Below are positions 1 to 9,991 of a DNA stretch of 64,000 nt, in pieces. The notes under the pieces are model-generated. The model saw only the letters and a list, made by a program, of their open reading frames with translations. It ran no database searches and was not told the DNA's origin. Numbering within the stretch: the first letter of the stretch is position 1; each line of letters opens with the position of its first letter. The stretch lies in contig OZ038496.1 of the NCBI GenBank assembly GCA_964036315.1, positions 12,488,035-12,552,034 on the forward strand. The letters run 5' to 3'. The stretch comes from Acanthosepion esculentum. Taxonomy: Eukaryota; Mollusca; Cephalopoda; Sepiida; Sepiidae. The translations under genes and the position numbers were made by a program.

Positions 1-54
<54 letters not shown>
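1..54. repeat. (AT)n microsatellite
   Basis: Uninterrupted AT dinucleotides run from the window edge, so the tract probably extends upstream. The short sequence after it (about 54-110) contains two near-copies of a phrase ending in a TTGTACAAT motif. Confidence 0.97.
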
Positions 55-57
<3 letters not shown>

Positions 58-177
58 TATTTAAATTATGCAACAGATAGTTGTACAATATATATCACTA
101 TTTAAATTATGCAACGGATAGTTGTACAATCAACACGTTCTGCATAAAACTCCTAGTTGAGCTATCGGTGAAGAAAA

Positions 178-180
<3 letters not shown>

Positions 181-255
<75 letters not shown>

Positions 256-275
256 TTGTGTCTGTGTGCGCGCGC
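181..275. repeat. Compound (TA)n(TG)n microsatellite
   Basis: A pure TA run passes into TG and then a short alternating CG/CA tail. Open frames here translate to IYIY or CVCV and have no coding meaning. Confidence 0.96.
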
Positions 276-343
276 ACGTGTTTAAAATAGGGTCTAAAAA
301 TGTACACATTGCACTCTTTCGCGTAAATAAATATAATTTTTCC

Positions 344-487
<144 letters not shown>

Positions 488-700
488 TAATGAACAACAT
501 ATAGTTTAGTACCACTTGCACCCCTAAAGATGATCTTGGGAGAAAATCGAAAGTACTTTTGAAATGAAAATAAAAGAAATTTAAACAGCTATAGCACATT
601 TCTCTCATCCTTTAACATCAATACACGGAAGGTTATTCGGGAGCATAAACGGATTTTGTTAAAAATTAGCTGCCATAATGTCTGTAATTTATTCAATCAG

Positions 701-767
701 GCACACACACACACACACGTGTGTGTCTGTGTGTGTGTGTTTATGTGTGTGTGTGTGTGTGTGTGTA
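701..767. repeat. (CA)n followed by (TG)n
   Basis: A CA run is followed directly by a TG run on the same strand, which makes a self-complementary arm pair. Confidence 0.93.
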
Positions 768-1119
768 TGATAAAAAACTATGCCTTTAGTAAAAATGGGT
801 CACGTGACAGTTTGGCTCGTAGTAGACTCTCCTGTAGATGTAATTACTCTTTGGGAATTATTTTTCCATATTTGAAGTCACAAGTCATCGTGATCGAGTG
901 TTTGAGAGCACTGACTATGTTCAAATTGGTTATCACTCCAGATGGTCCACGCTCTTCCTGAAACTGACTCTAAGGTCCGCTCGGTCAGCTAGAGTATAAT
1001 GCATAGTCTGTGTGTGTGTTGAATAAACACGAATGTGCCTGAGCAGTCGTCTGCAGGGGAGATTGGCTAGCCACCTTAGGAGTCAGGTGTACTTGCATAC
1101 AAGCGGCCAGTCGTAATGA
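768..1119. other. Unassigned sequence
   Basis: No coding similarity or repeat structure recognised apart from a short TG stretch near 1008-1020. Confidence 0.4.
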
Positions 1120-1265
1120 TTGCTGACATACCGTAAATTACGGCATGATAATCCACCTGGCGTACAAGTCGACCTTAATATATTTTTCCTCGAAATACTG
1201 GTGTTAGGTTTATACTTACCGTAGAGGTCCATCCCCAAACATACGATAATCAACCTGTGGCCCAC
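1120..1265. repeat. Possible dispersed repeat with GTCGACC motif
   Basis: Phrases around TTACGGCAT and AAGTCGACC recur at 1965-1990 and, in part, at 2600-2645. The two loci look like relatives of one dispersed repeat. I cannot assign it to a class. Confidence 0.4.
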
Positions 1266-1366
1266 AACTTAGGTCTACCGGTAAATGAAGTCAGGTAATT
1301 GTATACGATAACCTGTGCCAAGACTACATAAGGTCACAGCACTTACGTGTATATTGAGAAACTTTC

Positions 1367-1706
1367 TTTTTTTTAAGCTTTTCACCCCAGCAAGGCTGGA
1401 AGCCACTAGCACGCAAGGGGGTTAGAGGAGATTTGGAGCGAGAGAAGATAGGAGTGAAAGAGGAAAGGATGTGGAGAAGGATAGTGGATAGATCAAGGCA
1501 ACTGGAGATGCGGATTGACGTTACATTTGAATAGTTGGAGATTATAGTCTTCAGGGAAACAGGAATAAGGAAGGTGCGAGATATGAAGCTATTGGAGTAG
1601 AGGAGACGGCTACATTTAACAGTTTCAATACTGAAAGGGGGAGAGCGGGATGCCAGCCTCGTAGGACGCTTGAATTCATGAGGCCTGGGAACCAGCGAGA
1701 GCAGAG
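1367..1706 (-). mobile_element. 5'-truncated LINE 3' end (HLQLP family)
   Basis: Read on the minus strand, this matches the 3' end of the non-LTR elements at 42358-43207 and 56881-57615. It has the pol C-terminal stretch (degenerate), the 3' untranslated phrase about CCCTTGCGTGCTAGTGGCTT, and a terminal A run seen here as T's at 1367-1374. Only the last roughly 340 bases were inserted, which is typical of target-primed reverse transcription. Family by sequence comparison inside the window: high confidence. Clade (Jockey-like) is only a guess. Confidence 0.8.
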
Positions 1707-1998
1707 GCGTAATATCATTGTTTACATTTAGTCTATCTGCTGTTTGACGTGGTGTGTGCTGTAGGGTTAATAGAATACTTCATTTGTGTTAATTTTATGA
1801 GTTTATATTCATTTGTGATTTAAAAAACAAAACAATTATTTTCACCAAACAAGTTTTAGTGGGATATATTTGCGGCAGCCTGATTGAGATATCGTAAGCG
1901 GAAAACAGTAAGGCTTATGAACATTGTCCCACTTGTTTACATCTTTGTGCTAAAGGTCTCTATTTTATATACGGCATATAAGTCGACCCCTAGCTTTG

Positions 1999-2011
1999 GA
2001 AATATATTTTA
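1999..2011. repeat. Target-site duplication, left
   Basis: The 13 bases GAAATATATTTTA recur exactly at 2587-2599 on the far side of the element between them. Confidence 0.75.
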
Positions 2012-2586
2012 TTGGTTTGGTTTGGGTTGTTTTGTGGCATATCAACCTCAATGGGTCATTTAATGCCGAAAAATGTTTTATTTGTGGTAACATCTTTTTC
2101 CCTCAAAAATGTATAACTGGAAATATAATTTTTCAAAAACGTATAGCTGGTAATATTATACTTTTCAAAAACGTATAGTTGGTAATACTATTTTTCCAAA
2201 ACATACAGCTGGTAATATTATTTTTCCAAAACGTATAGCTGGTAATAATTTTTTTTTCAAAAATGTATAGCTGGTAATATTATTATTCAAAAATGTATAA
2301 CTGGTAATATTATTCGTGTAAAAATATATAGCTGGTAATATTATTTTTCTCAAAACATATAGCTGGTAATGTTTTATTTTTTCAAAAAACGTATAGCTGG
2401 TAATGTTTTTTTTTCAAATACGTATAGCCGGAAACACTATTCTTTCAAAAAAAATTTAGCCGGTAATATTTGTACAGCTGGCAACATTATTTTTCCAAAA
2501 ACGTATTATCAGAGGCCTTGCTGTTGGACGTAGTTTATCGTCATACCCAGGACACGGATGTAGTTTATCGTCATACCCAGGACGAC
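2012..2586 (+). mobile_element. Minisatellite-bearing interspersed element, copy 1
   Basis: It starts with TTGGTTTGGTTT and a phrase ending ACCTCAATGGGTCATTTAATG (module A). About 13 diverged units of ~32 bp follow, each with a TATAGCTGGTAAT core (module B). It ends with two copies of a unit built on GTAGTTTATCGTCATACCC (module D). The central module C seen in other copies is missing. Perfect 13-bp direct duplications flank it, so it is a discrete inserted element. Related copies lie at 20100-20815, 28117-28250, 41840-42000, 42225-42292, 43515-44015, 45060-45245, 45695-46025, 50535-51040 and 60795-61145. I see no reading frame and no tRNA promoter boxes; the class is unknown. Confidence 0.8.
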
Positions 2587-2599
2587 GAAATATATTTTA
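2587..2599. repeat. Target-site duplication, right
   Basis: Exact 13-base match to 1999-2011. Confidence 0.75.
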
Positions 2600-3261
2600 G
2601 GCTTGAAAACTCGACTTGAACATCGCAATTTACGGTATATATGTGATGCTTCACTAATAGTGCACCTCCTTTATCGTAACTAATTTCAACATTAACGATC
2701 TACCACGCGTGACTCTCGAGGCTTATATTATCTAAACATTAGGATAACAAATTATTCAATCTTGTGATGGCGGATATTATACGTTGTTCTGACGTCGTCT
2801 GTTTCAGGCATTTTAAAAACAGCAAATGTATGCGTCAATGCGTTGCTAGCAAATCTCGGACATTATACATGGGATGCGATGAATAAATGAATGGAATCTA
2901 AGCCATAAACGAACCTTATTCATCCTTGTATGCGTGTAAAAGGAATGTTGTTGTGTTTTGAAAGAATACGTTCGTTTCTCTTGTGCTGCTTTAATGATGA
3001 AAAGAAGTCTGATTCCCTTGAAGAATATGACATTTATGAGGTTACAGGGACTCCTCAGCTTAGCATTTGCGAAAGTGCAATCAATTGAATCATGATAGAG
3101 AAGAAAAGTCTTAAAATGTCGGTGATGAAAATCGTACATTTGCAGTTTGAACGTAATACGTTATAGTGAAAAAATTATAATCGAAATTGCACGAGCGAAT
3201 ACGCAGGAAGCGTGTCAGAGGCATAGAAGTTTCTTATGTTCGTCTTCACAGTCTGTGTCTC

Positions 3262-3265
<4 letters not shown>
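2600..3265. other. Unassigned sequence
   Basis: The first ~45 bases continue the repeat interrupted by the element above. Beyond that I recognise no gene or repeat. A 97-codon open frame on the minus strand (2846-3139) has no recognisable domain. Confidence 0.4.

Positions 3266-3266
<1 letters not shown>

Positions 3267-3345
<79 letters not shown>
3267..3345. repeat. (TA)n microsatellite
   Basis: Pure TA run of about 78 bases. Confidence 0.96.
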
Positions 3346-3347
<2 letters not shown>

Positions 3348-3812
3348 AACTCGTACCCTGACGATCCGCAGGTGAAACCTAGGTAGGATTACCTGGCTCT
3401 TTAGGTTCATAGTTAGATTTGCTGTACTTAGCGTATTCAGCACTTTACTTAGTTACTTTTGCTTTACTCGTGTTGGAGGTTTTTTTCTTTGGACTCTGAT
3501 CTTGGATTCTGGACGATTGTTTTCGCCTCAATTATATGTTCTTAGTTCTTTCTTTTTTTTATCCCTTATTTTTCCTTGGGTATTGGTTTGTTCATTTACA
3601 AGCCAAAACACCTAAAGTTTTTCCAAACGAGTATTATTACTTATATAGAAAGAAGTAATTGTAATCAAATATAAATTAAAATCCGACAGAATAGAAAATA
3701 AATAAATAGGAAACTTTTATTAATTTAACATTTGTAAATGAAACAAAGTAAATGTATAAACTCTTTCCTATTTTTTCTTTATTCTATCATAACAGATATG
3801 TAAACACACACG

Positions 3813-3815
<3 letters not shown>
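3346..3815. other. Unassigned AT-rich sequence
   Basis: No domain, promoter or repeat recognised between two TA tracts. Confidence 0.4.

Positions 3816-3900
<85 letters not shown>
3816..3900. repeat. (TA)n microsatellite
   Basis: Pure TA run of about 85 bases. Confidence 0.96.
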
Positions 3901-3903
<3 letters not shown>

Positions 3904-3924
3904 GCGAATGCCAGTGTGTCACAC

Positions 3925-4345
3925 TTTTTCAACTTTACTTCTAGAGACCGCAACCCAACACATCATACCATTTTGGAATCAGGACAACTCCGTGAACAAA
4001 TTAAAAACTAGTCCGGTTCGGATATGGAACCGCAATCGCAAAATTTTGTCATCCAAGTATTTATTTACTGCGATTGTTTTCAGATTCCGCCTTCTTGACT
4101 TCTAGTGATAAAATCAATTAAGGGGACACAACTCCCTCACTTTCAATAGTTCATGTTCAAATGAAAAAATTCTGTTCTCAATTTAGAATGCTTCAAAATC
4201 AAATTGTCCATGTTTTCAACTTTACTCCTAGACGCCGTAGCCTAACATATACCATTTTGTAATAAAGCCGGGCCGGATCCAGGCACGCAATCCTGAAATT
4301 TTGGATTCCCAAGTTTTCATTACTACGATCGTTTACGGCGATTTT
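3925..4345. repeat. Diverged direct duplication
   Basis: Two copies of a ~140-165 base phrase, at about 3925-4090 and 4205-4345. Both begin TTTTCAACTTTACT, pass a CATACCATTTTG/ATACCATTTTG motif and end near a TTTACTGCGATTG/ACTACGATCG motif. No coding content is evident. This is an old local duplication or two copies of an unnamed repeat. Confidence 0.65.
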
Positions 4346-4719
4346 CTTACGTGATACTTTCTGACAATTTTTGTCCGATAACAATTTTCATAATTTGAAA
4401 ATACATTTGGGAATTAATTGTGAAATCCAGCGAATTCGCCCATGAAATAAAAATAATTGATTGCACTGAAAGTAAAGACCTACGTACATCAAATTATCTT
4501 TAAATTAAGTGGCGACAGAAGAATTATCGTTGAAATTTTAAAAGGCAAGCTTAAATATTAATGCAATACTTAAATGCAGTGATCAATTTTTAGTTCTTCT
4601 GTAGTTTATTGTTGCCTATAGCATCTACTCCTCCCTAGCTCTTGTGATGAAGTCCCAATCAAGAGCCCTCCGCAAAATTAGGCTTACATATCGCCCGATA
4701 GGACGACTTTTAAGCACGT

Positions 4720-4720
<1 letters not shown>

Positions 4721-4790
<70 letters not shown>
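4721..4790. repeat. Compound (CA)n(TA)n microsatellite
   Basis: About 50 bases of CA pass directly into TA. Confidence 0.96.
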
Positions 4791-4862
4791 AGTAATTAGG
4801 AGAATTTGAGAATTATAATTGATGAATTACTTAATTATAATTATCAAATCCTCCTAATTACT
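4791..4862. repeat. Inverted repeat (hairpin-capable)
   Basis: Left arm AGTAATTAGGAGAATTTGAG and right arm CAAATCCTCCTAATTACTT are near-reverse complements, about 31 bases per arm, around a GATGAATTAC centre. The inner part of the right arm also occurs at 34145-34170. Confidence 0.8.
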
Positions 4863-4968
4863 TGTATATCTTAGTTGGAGCGGCTTGGTGATAGTAGTCG
4901 TGGCTCGATGGTCCCAGTCCTATGGGTAAAAAAGGAAACTCAGTTGAGTTCCACCACGGAATATGTGA
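4863..4968. repeat. Dispersed repeat shared with 34150-34320
   Basis: The phrases GAGCGGCTTGGTGATAGTAG and GAGTTCCACCACGGAATATG occur in the same order at about 34225-34315. The match stops at 4968, where a Tc1-like relic begins. Confidence 0.75.
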
Positions 4969-5344
4969 TCGAACGGTTTTTTGTAGATATTCTAACAATT
5001 CTTCGATCTTCTCTTTGCGATGTTTTTGGAGGTCTGCCGGTTTTTGGTTTTGCATCTAACGTTTTACGGTTTTATATCTGCTAATTACACGATGAACGAC
5101 ACTTTTAGACCTATGAACAATATCAGAAATTTCTGAAATTGACTTTTTTTCTTGATAGCGATAAAGAGTTTTTTTCTCAAAAGAGAGCGTTTTGCATGTA
5201 GAATTTGCTATATTGCTTAAAAATAAAGTCCTAATGATAAATGAACTTTTAACTTATTGTTGAAAAGCTCCATCGAGTTTTTAACAATGTAAATTAAAAG
5301 TTTATGCAAATTATTAACATCGTTCCTTAACTTTTGTCCAGTAG
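4969..5344 (-). pseudogene. Tc1-like transposase, N-terminal relic
   Basis: The minus strand reads a helix-turn-helix segment (ISEISDIVHRSKSVVHRVIS) followed after a frame change by KPKTGRPPKTSQREDRRIV. This is the classic two-HTH DNA-binding region with the GRPP linker of Tc1 transposases. A terminal-repeat-like phrase CTACTGGACAAAAGTTAAGG lies at its outer end (about 5322-5345). The catalytic half is absent: coding similarity stops at a junction with a dispersed repeat at 4968. At least one frameshift is present, so it is inactive. Neighbours are other repeats. Family assignment is firm; the subgroup is not. Confidence 0.8.
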
Positions 5345-5538
5345 CTTATTTCCTTTGTTCCATTTAATCTTTATTTAAAAAAAAACTATTATGTAATTTT
5401 TTGTAACTTTGTATAATATTTATGCATTACACCGTAATCTTTATTCGGTAAAAATTTCATTGCCAATCATGTATTACTTTTTAAGTAATACACATATTTA
5501 TGTCTTTGTTGTTTCCGTTCCTTATATTATGGCCACTG

Positions 5539-5539
<1 letters not shown>
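5345..5539. other. Unassigned AT-rich sequence
   Basis: No feature recognised. Confidence 0.35.

Positions 5540-5595
<56 letters not shown>
5540..5595. repeat. (TA)n microsatellite
   Basis: Pure TA run. Confidence 0.96.
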
Positions 5596-5596
<1 letters not shown>

Positions 5597-6030
5597 GAGG
5601 AGATACACCAACCGGAAGTCCATTCTTTTGACAGAAAAAAAAGGGGGTTGGCTGTTAGAAACGTTGAAATTATCAGCAGGAAATAACAAAAAATAAAATA
5701 AAATTATAAATAGAAAGAGAACAAGATTATTGTTCTCTTTTTTTTTAATACTCCTCTCTTGATGTGAGCTAGCCTGATTCTAACCACAAATGTAAAAGGT
5801 TACATTTACCCATCCCAGCAGCTAAAATTCTTTTCGTTTTTTAACGAAAAAAATATCTTCTCTGACTTCTGAGCAAGGAAAATGAACTCCATCGAGAAAC
5901 AAAAACAGCATAATAAAAATAATTGTAACGAGCGATACATCAACCGGAATTTTGTTTTTTAGCAGAGAAAAGGTTTGGCTGCAAGAGACCTTCAAATCAG
6001 CGGAAGTCGGAAACGTAATCAGAATAAAAG
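5594..6030. repeat. Diverged direct repeat pair
   Basis: Copies at about 5594-5690 and 5928-6025 share GAGATACACCAACCGGAA / GAGCGATACATCAACCGGAA, then a GGTTGGCTG-type phrase and a TCAGCAGGAAATA / TCAGCGGAAGTCGGAAA end. No protein is recognised. Confidence 0.6.
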
Positions 6031-6267
6031 ACCCAATCGGATTTAAGTTTAAAAAGGAACATCACTGATTCCAGCTGGAACATCATAGATGACCCAGCTG
6101 CAATAAGGTGAGTTCCTTCATCACAGATACTCTACTGCCCGTTGGAAAAAGTAAGACTAATAGATTCCTGTTGAAGTCACAATTATTTTCAATCTAGTCC
6201 GCTTGTTATTAACTTCACTGTTAAAAAATTGTAATAACAACAAAAACTTGTATATACTAAACATAAT
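6031..6267. other. Unassigned sequence
   Basis: No feature recognised. Confidence 0.35.
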
Positions 6268-6503
6268 GTTTATATTTTAAGACATTTTTTATGTTTATAC
6301 GTTCTTTTTATAGATGCAAATATTTAAGTAAATGCTCTGTTTATAATAAACAGTATTAACGACAGTTACCGGCCTGAATGCCCGAGAAATTTTCATAGAA
6401 GATGTGCGTCCTGCGATAGGAATCGAACCTGTATCCTATACGGAACTGTCATATAGCTTGACATGCTTTACCGATTTAGCCACAGACGTACGTTTCGTGT
6501 TAG
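6268..6503 (-). mobile_element. tRNA-derived SINE, family E
   Basis: On the minus strand the head carries an A-box-like TGGCTAAATCGG and a B-box-like GGTTCGATTCC with tRNA-like spacing, which are the internal RNA polymerase III promoter signals. The tail contains GGCCGGTAA and a TTTATTATAAACAGAGCATT phrase, ending in AT-rich sequence with TTAAGACATTTTTTATG (plus sense). Tail-bearing copies lie at 8300-8478, 28390-28545 and 54545-54606. Head spacing supports a tRNA origin; which tRNA is not clear. Confidence 0.75.
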
Positions 6504-6832
6504 CAAGGTCGAGTTTACTGTTTTTAAACTGGAATTCTCCATGATTTTCTCTCGTACATTCATATCTGCTCGGTGCGTTTATTTAAATAATTTTATTTAT
6601 AAAAAGTACGTATAAACATAAGAAATGTCATAATATGTGACGTCATTTGTTTACATTTGAATACGCATTGAGCAAATATATATATGCTTTCAAATATATA
6701 TGTATTACGATAAACGTTATAGTTAAGGTGTATGAGTAGACATCTTTTTATTTAATGTGAGTGTACTTATTTACAATATTTGCATTAGGCATATTGTCCT
6801 CATCGCCATTGCTGCTATCTTAAAATTTCGGT

Positions 6833-6833
<1 letters not shown>
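6504..6833. other. Unassigned sequence
   Basis: No feature recognised. Confidence 0.35.

Positions 6834-6888
<55 letters not shown>
6834..6888. repeat. Compound (TA)n(TG)n microsatellite
   Basis: A short TA run followed by about 44 bases of TG. Confidence 0.95.
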
Positions 6889-6890
<2 letters not shown>

Positions 6891-6929
6891 ACAACTAAAA
6901 AGACGACTGGGTAATGTGATTAAGGTTTT

Positions 6930-7096
6930 TATTTAATTTTTCTTTTGTTCGGACACGTGATTTCTTTTCTGGACTCAAAGTGTGTAAAAACTGTCCAAAA
7001 ACTGTTCGTTTAGCCATTATCAAGGACGAATTTTAATTTCTATTTTTAGCTGAATTTTTTTATGTATGTCATTGAAGTTATAACAATGTTTCATTT
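6930..7096 (-). mobile_element. Penelope-like element 3' region
   Basis: This lies directly downstream (minus sense) of the endonuclease relic at 7097-7432. It contains CCTTGATAATGGCTAAACG, a decayed form of the hairpin motif seen at 26690-26730, where the order is CTTGATAATGGCTA, loop, TAGCCGAAAGC. The position supports the idea that such motifs belong to Penelope-type terminal regions. Confidence 0.55.
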
Positions 7097-7432
7097 TCAC
7101 AAAACGGTCAGTACATTGTGGCCGTAGTCATAGTTAATATTATTTAGTGTTGGCTTTTTTCTATTTTTATTATTAGTACTTCCATTATTTTTAATCTTTT
7201 TTTTACATGTGGATGAAGCTATTATACTTGTATTTTCTAGTAGGATGTTATGGATAGAGTTTGGTAGGTCTTCCTGTGTGTTTAAATGAGTCCTAATTGA
7301 TCTATGGTCTAGTAGCTGTAATGTGAGTCGTCTAGATAGGCATGTAATTGTATGACCAATGTAATCATTTATGATTTTGGTTTGATCAGGAACACAGGTC
7401 GTTTGTGTCTTCTGGGAAAGAGGTATGACAAA
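7097..7432 (-). pseudogene. GIY-YIG-like endonuclease relic of a Penelope-like element
   Basis: The minus frame reads a conceptual C-terminal region with NDYIGHTITCLSRRLTLQLL and then DHRSIRTHL, ending at a stop at 7097-7099. The YIGHT...SRRLT order is the hallmark of the GIY-YIG nuclease carried by many Penelope-like retroelements, where it nicks target DNA. The reverse-transcriptase part is missing and no start is present, so this is a 5'-truncated relic. Downstream is a terminal region with a hairpin motif. A GIY-YIG domain from another mobile source is possible but less likely. Confidence 0.65.
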
Positions 7433-7562
7433 TTGGAAGAAGTTTGCGTGTGAGGCGTTTCGCTCTTTAGATCTTCATGGGACTATGTTTACAAGGATGC
7501 GACAACACATACACACGAGCGAAACGAAGAAAGAAGCTGTGAATTTTTAATTTAAAAATAAC

Positions 7563-7564
<2 letters not shown>

Positions 7565-7612
<48 letters not shown>
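7565..7612. repeat. (TA)n microsatellite
   Basis: Pure TA run. Confidence 0.96.
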
Positions 7613-7617
<5 letters not shown>

Positions 7618-7981
7618 TCAGTATATAATGAAGCCGATTTCATTTAGATATTTGTTGTTTGAAATATCTCACCCATTTACTATAGAAAATCTGCCAAGAA
7701 TGGTGAAAAGTTGTGAGAAGTTGGATGCAAATTTACTGTGGATCGTCTAGCGATTAAAGAATTTTCTGAATATTTTTCTTTAACTGAATTCTTTTCTCTC
7801 TTAATTGGAGTAGAATTTTCAGATCAGTGATGCTTGAATATTCGTGAAATCTTATTAGGGGAACTCAGATACGAATCCCAACAGAGGGCGCCTAATTTTT
7901 CTCTTAAATGTTATTTTTAGTGGATACTCGTATTTGAGTGGACACTCCGTTTATTTATTAAACAGTTTATTATCCCTGACC
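7613..7981. other. Unassigned sequence
   Basis: No feature recognised. Confidence 0.35.

Positions 7982-8031
<50 letters not shown>
7982..8031. repeat. (TA)n microsatellite
   Basis: Pure TA run ending at a palindrome. Confidence 0.96.
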
Positions 8032-8236
<205 letters not shown>

Positions 8237-8299
8237 ATTTATATATTTTAGATATATATGTATAACATATTATGAAATGGACAAAGTCCGACAATTATT

Positions 8300-8478
8300 T
8301 TAAGACATTTTTATGTTTAACATTCTTTTTATACATACAAATATTTATGTAAATGCTCTGTTTTATAATAAACAGTATTAAACAACATTTACCGGCCTTA
8401 ATGTCCGAGAAATTTTCATAGAAACCTGTATTTTATACGGAACCGTCATATGGCCTGTCGTGCCTTTTAACCGAATAT
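8300..8478 (-). mobile_element. SINE family E, decayed copy
   Basis: Shares the TTTATAATAAACAGTATTAA and GAGAAATTTTCATAGAA phrases (plus sense) with 6268-6503. The tRNA-like head is damaged and the B box is lost. Confidence 0.65.
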
Positions 8479-8664
8479 GACGTTTTTGTTTTCATGTCTG
8501 CATTTTGAGATGAGCTCGGATCTTTTATTTAATAATTTATTTTGGTCTGGGGATTTAATGATAGTTATTTTTTCCTCCAAACAAAGTTTGCAAGTTTTTG
8601 ATTGGTTGTTGTAGGCTGATGACCTTTTCCTTATTTTCCAAGATATTTTATTTTCAAAGATCTT

Positions 8665-8665
<1 letters not shown>

Positions 8666-8717
<52 letters not shown>
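8666..8717. repeat. (TA)n microsatellite
   Basis: Pure TA run. Confidence 0.96.
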
Positions 8718-8720
<3 letters not shown>

Positions 8721-9341
8721 GTAAGGGATATATTTTGTTACTAATTGATTGTAATAATAACAAGAGTAATAACAATTGTTAAGCTAAGTTTTAAACGATA
8801 ATCTATAAAAGAAGAAAATTCAATCATAAGTTATCGCAAGAACAGAAAGAACGGACAGATAATTGTGACAATTTTGCGTTAGTCGTTTAAATTAACAGGT
8901 TAATAGAATTTCCACAGTCGCTTGGGAATGTGACCGAGTTTGCCAAGTGGATCGAGAGATATATTCCAAGAGAAGCATACAAGAGTCAGGAAGAGTACAA
9001 GATAAACAGATGAGAAAATATGTCATTCTTTCAAAAGAATACATCTCTCGCACGCATATATTTTCTTTCCGTCATTTAATGGCGATGCGCATAAATATGG
9101 CCGCCGTTTTTTCGGCCGATCAGTACAGTGATTGAATTAGTCAACTGTGTGCTCTTTTCTGAATTCTTCATTTCACAAAACAGCCACTTGTAATCAAATT
9201 ATTTGACCTCAACTGACCACTTCAAAAACCCAAACAAGAGTGTCATCCAAAAAACGGTCCTTATCACACACAAAATGTAGATATTTCTGTTTGTCTTTGA
9301 AAGCAAGCATATCAGCATATATATATGTTGACGCGAAAGAC
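8718..9341. other. Unassigned sequence
   Basis: No recognisable gene. A 62-codon frame at 8947-9135 has no domain I know. Confidence 0.35.
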
Positions 9342-9466
9342 TATACATATACATATATATATATATATATTTGTGTATTTAGGCAGCAATCCTTCTTTCA
9401 TGCACATTTCATTAAAAACGACTGACAAGGTGCTTTTATTTAAGGTCCTTGTCAGTCGTTTTTAAT
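9342..9466. repeat. TA tract and perfect 20-bp inverted repeat
   Basis: After an impure TA stretch, ATTAAAAACGACTGACAAGG at 9411-9430 is the exact reverse complement of 9447-9466, with a 16-base loop. The preceding phrase GGCAGCAATCCTTCTTTCAT recurs inverted at about 26883-26903. Confidence 0.85.
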
Positions 9467-9636
9467 ATATATAGGAATAGACGTGGGTAAATCACAAGAT
9501 ATTAGCAATTACTGTGTAGATATTAGCAACCGAATACAAAGGTAAGCAAATAGATATTTACCAAATTTACTTTAAGCAGTGCTCGATGTGACTAGATAGA
9601 GCTAATAAATATTTATGTTGATAAATATACATATAT

Positions 9637-9707
9637 CTACATTTGGGGCGCGACTTAAGTTTCTTTGTTTATCAACTCATCACACAAGAGATATAACTTA
9701 TGATTTA

Positions 9708-9758
<51 letters not shown>

Positions 9759-9833
9759 GTTTTTAATCGTAAATTATATCTCGCGCCTGATGAGTTAGTA
9801 AACAACGAATCTTAAGTCTCATTCCAAATGTAG
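9637..9833. repeat. Imperfect inverted repeat centred on (TA)n
   Basis: Arms 9637-9706 and 9756-9833 are diverged reverse complements (shared core ACTTAAG, CAACTCATCA-type and GAGATATAA phrases). They flank a TA run at 9711-9754. Confidence 0.75.
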
Positions 9834-9856
9834 GTATATGTATATTTATTAATATA

Positions 9857-9861
9857 TGTAA

Positions 9862-9916
<55 letters not shown>

Positions 9917-9949
9917 TGTGTGTGTGTGGTCAGTATATATATATATACC
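9857..9949. repeat. Compound (TA)n(TG)n microsatellite
   Basis: A TA run, then TG with one interruption, then TA again. Confidence 0.94.
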
Positions 9950-9991
9950 AACATTCCGATAGCCAGATATATTTGTTTTACGATTTATATA

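Noticed and set aside
6395..6490. Possible functional tRNA gene (minus)
   Set aside because: A box and B box are tRNA-like, but the sequence runs into the family E tail shared with three other loci.
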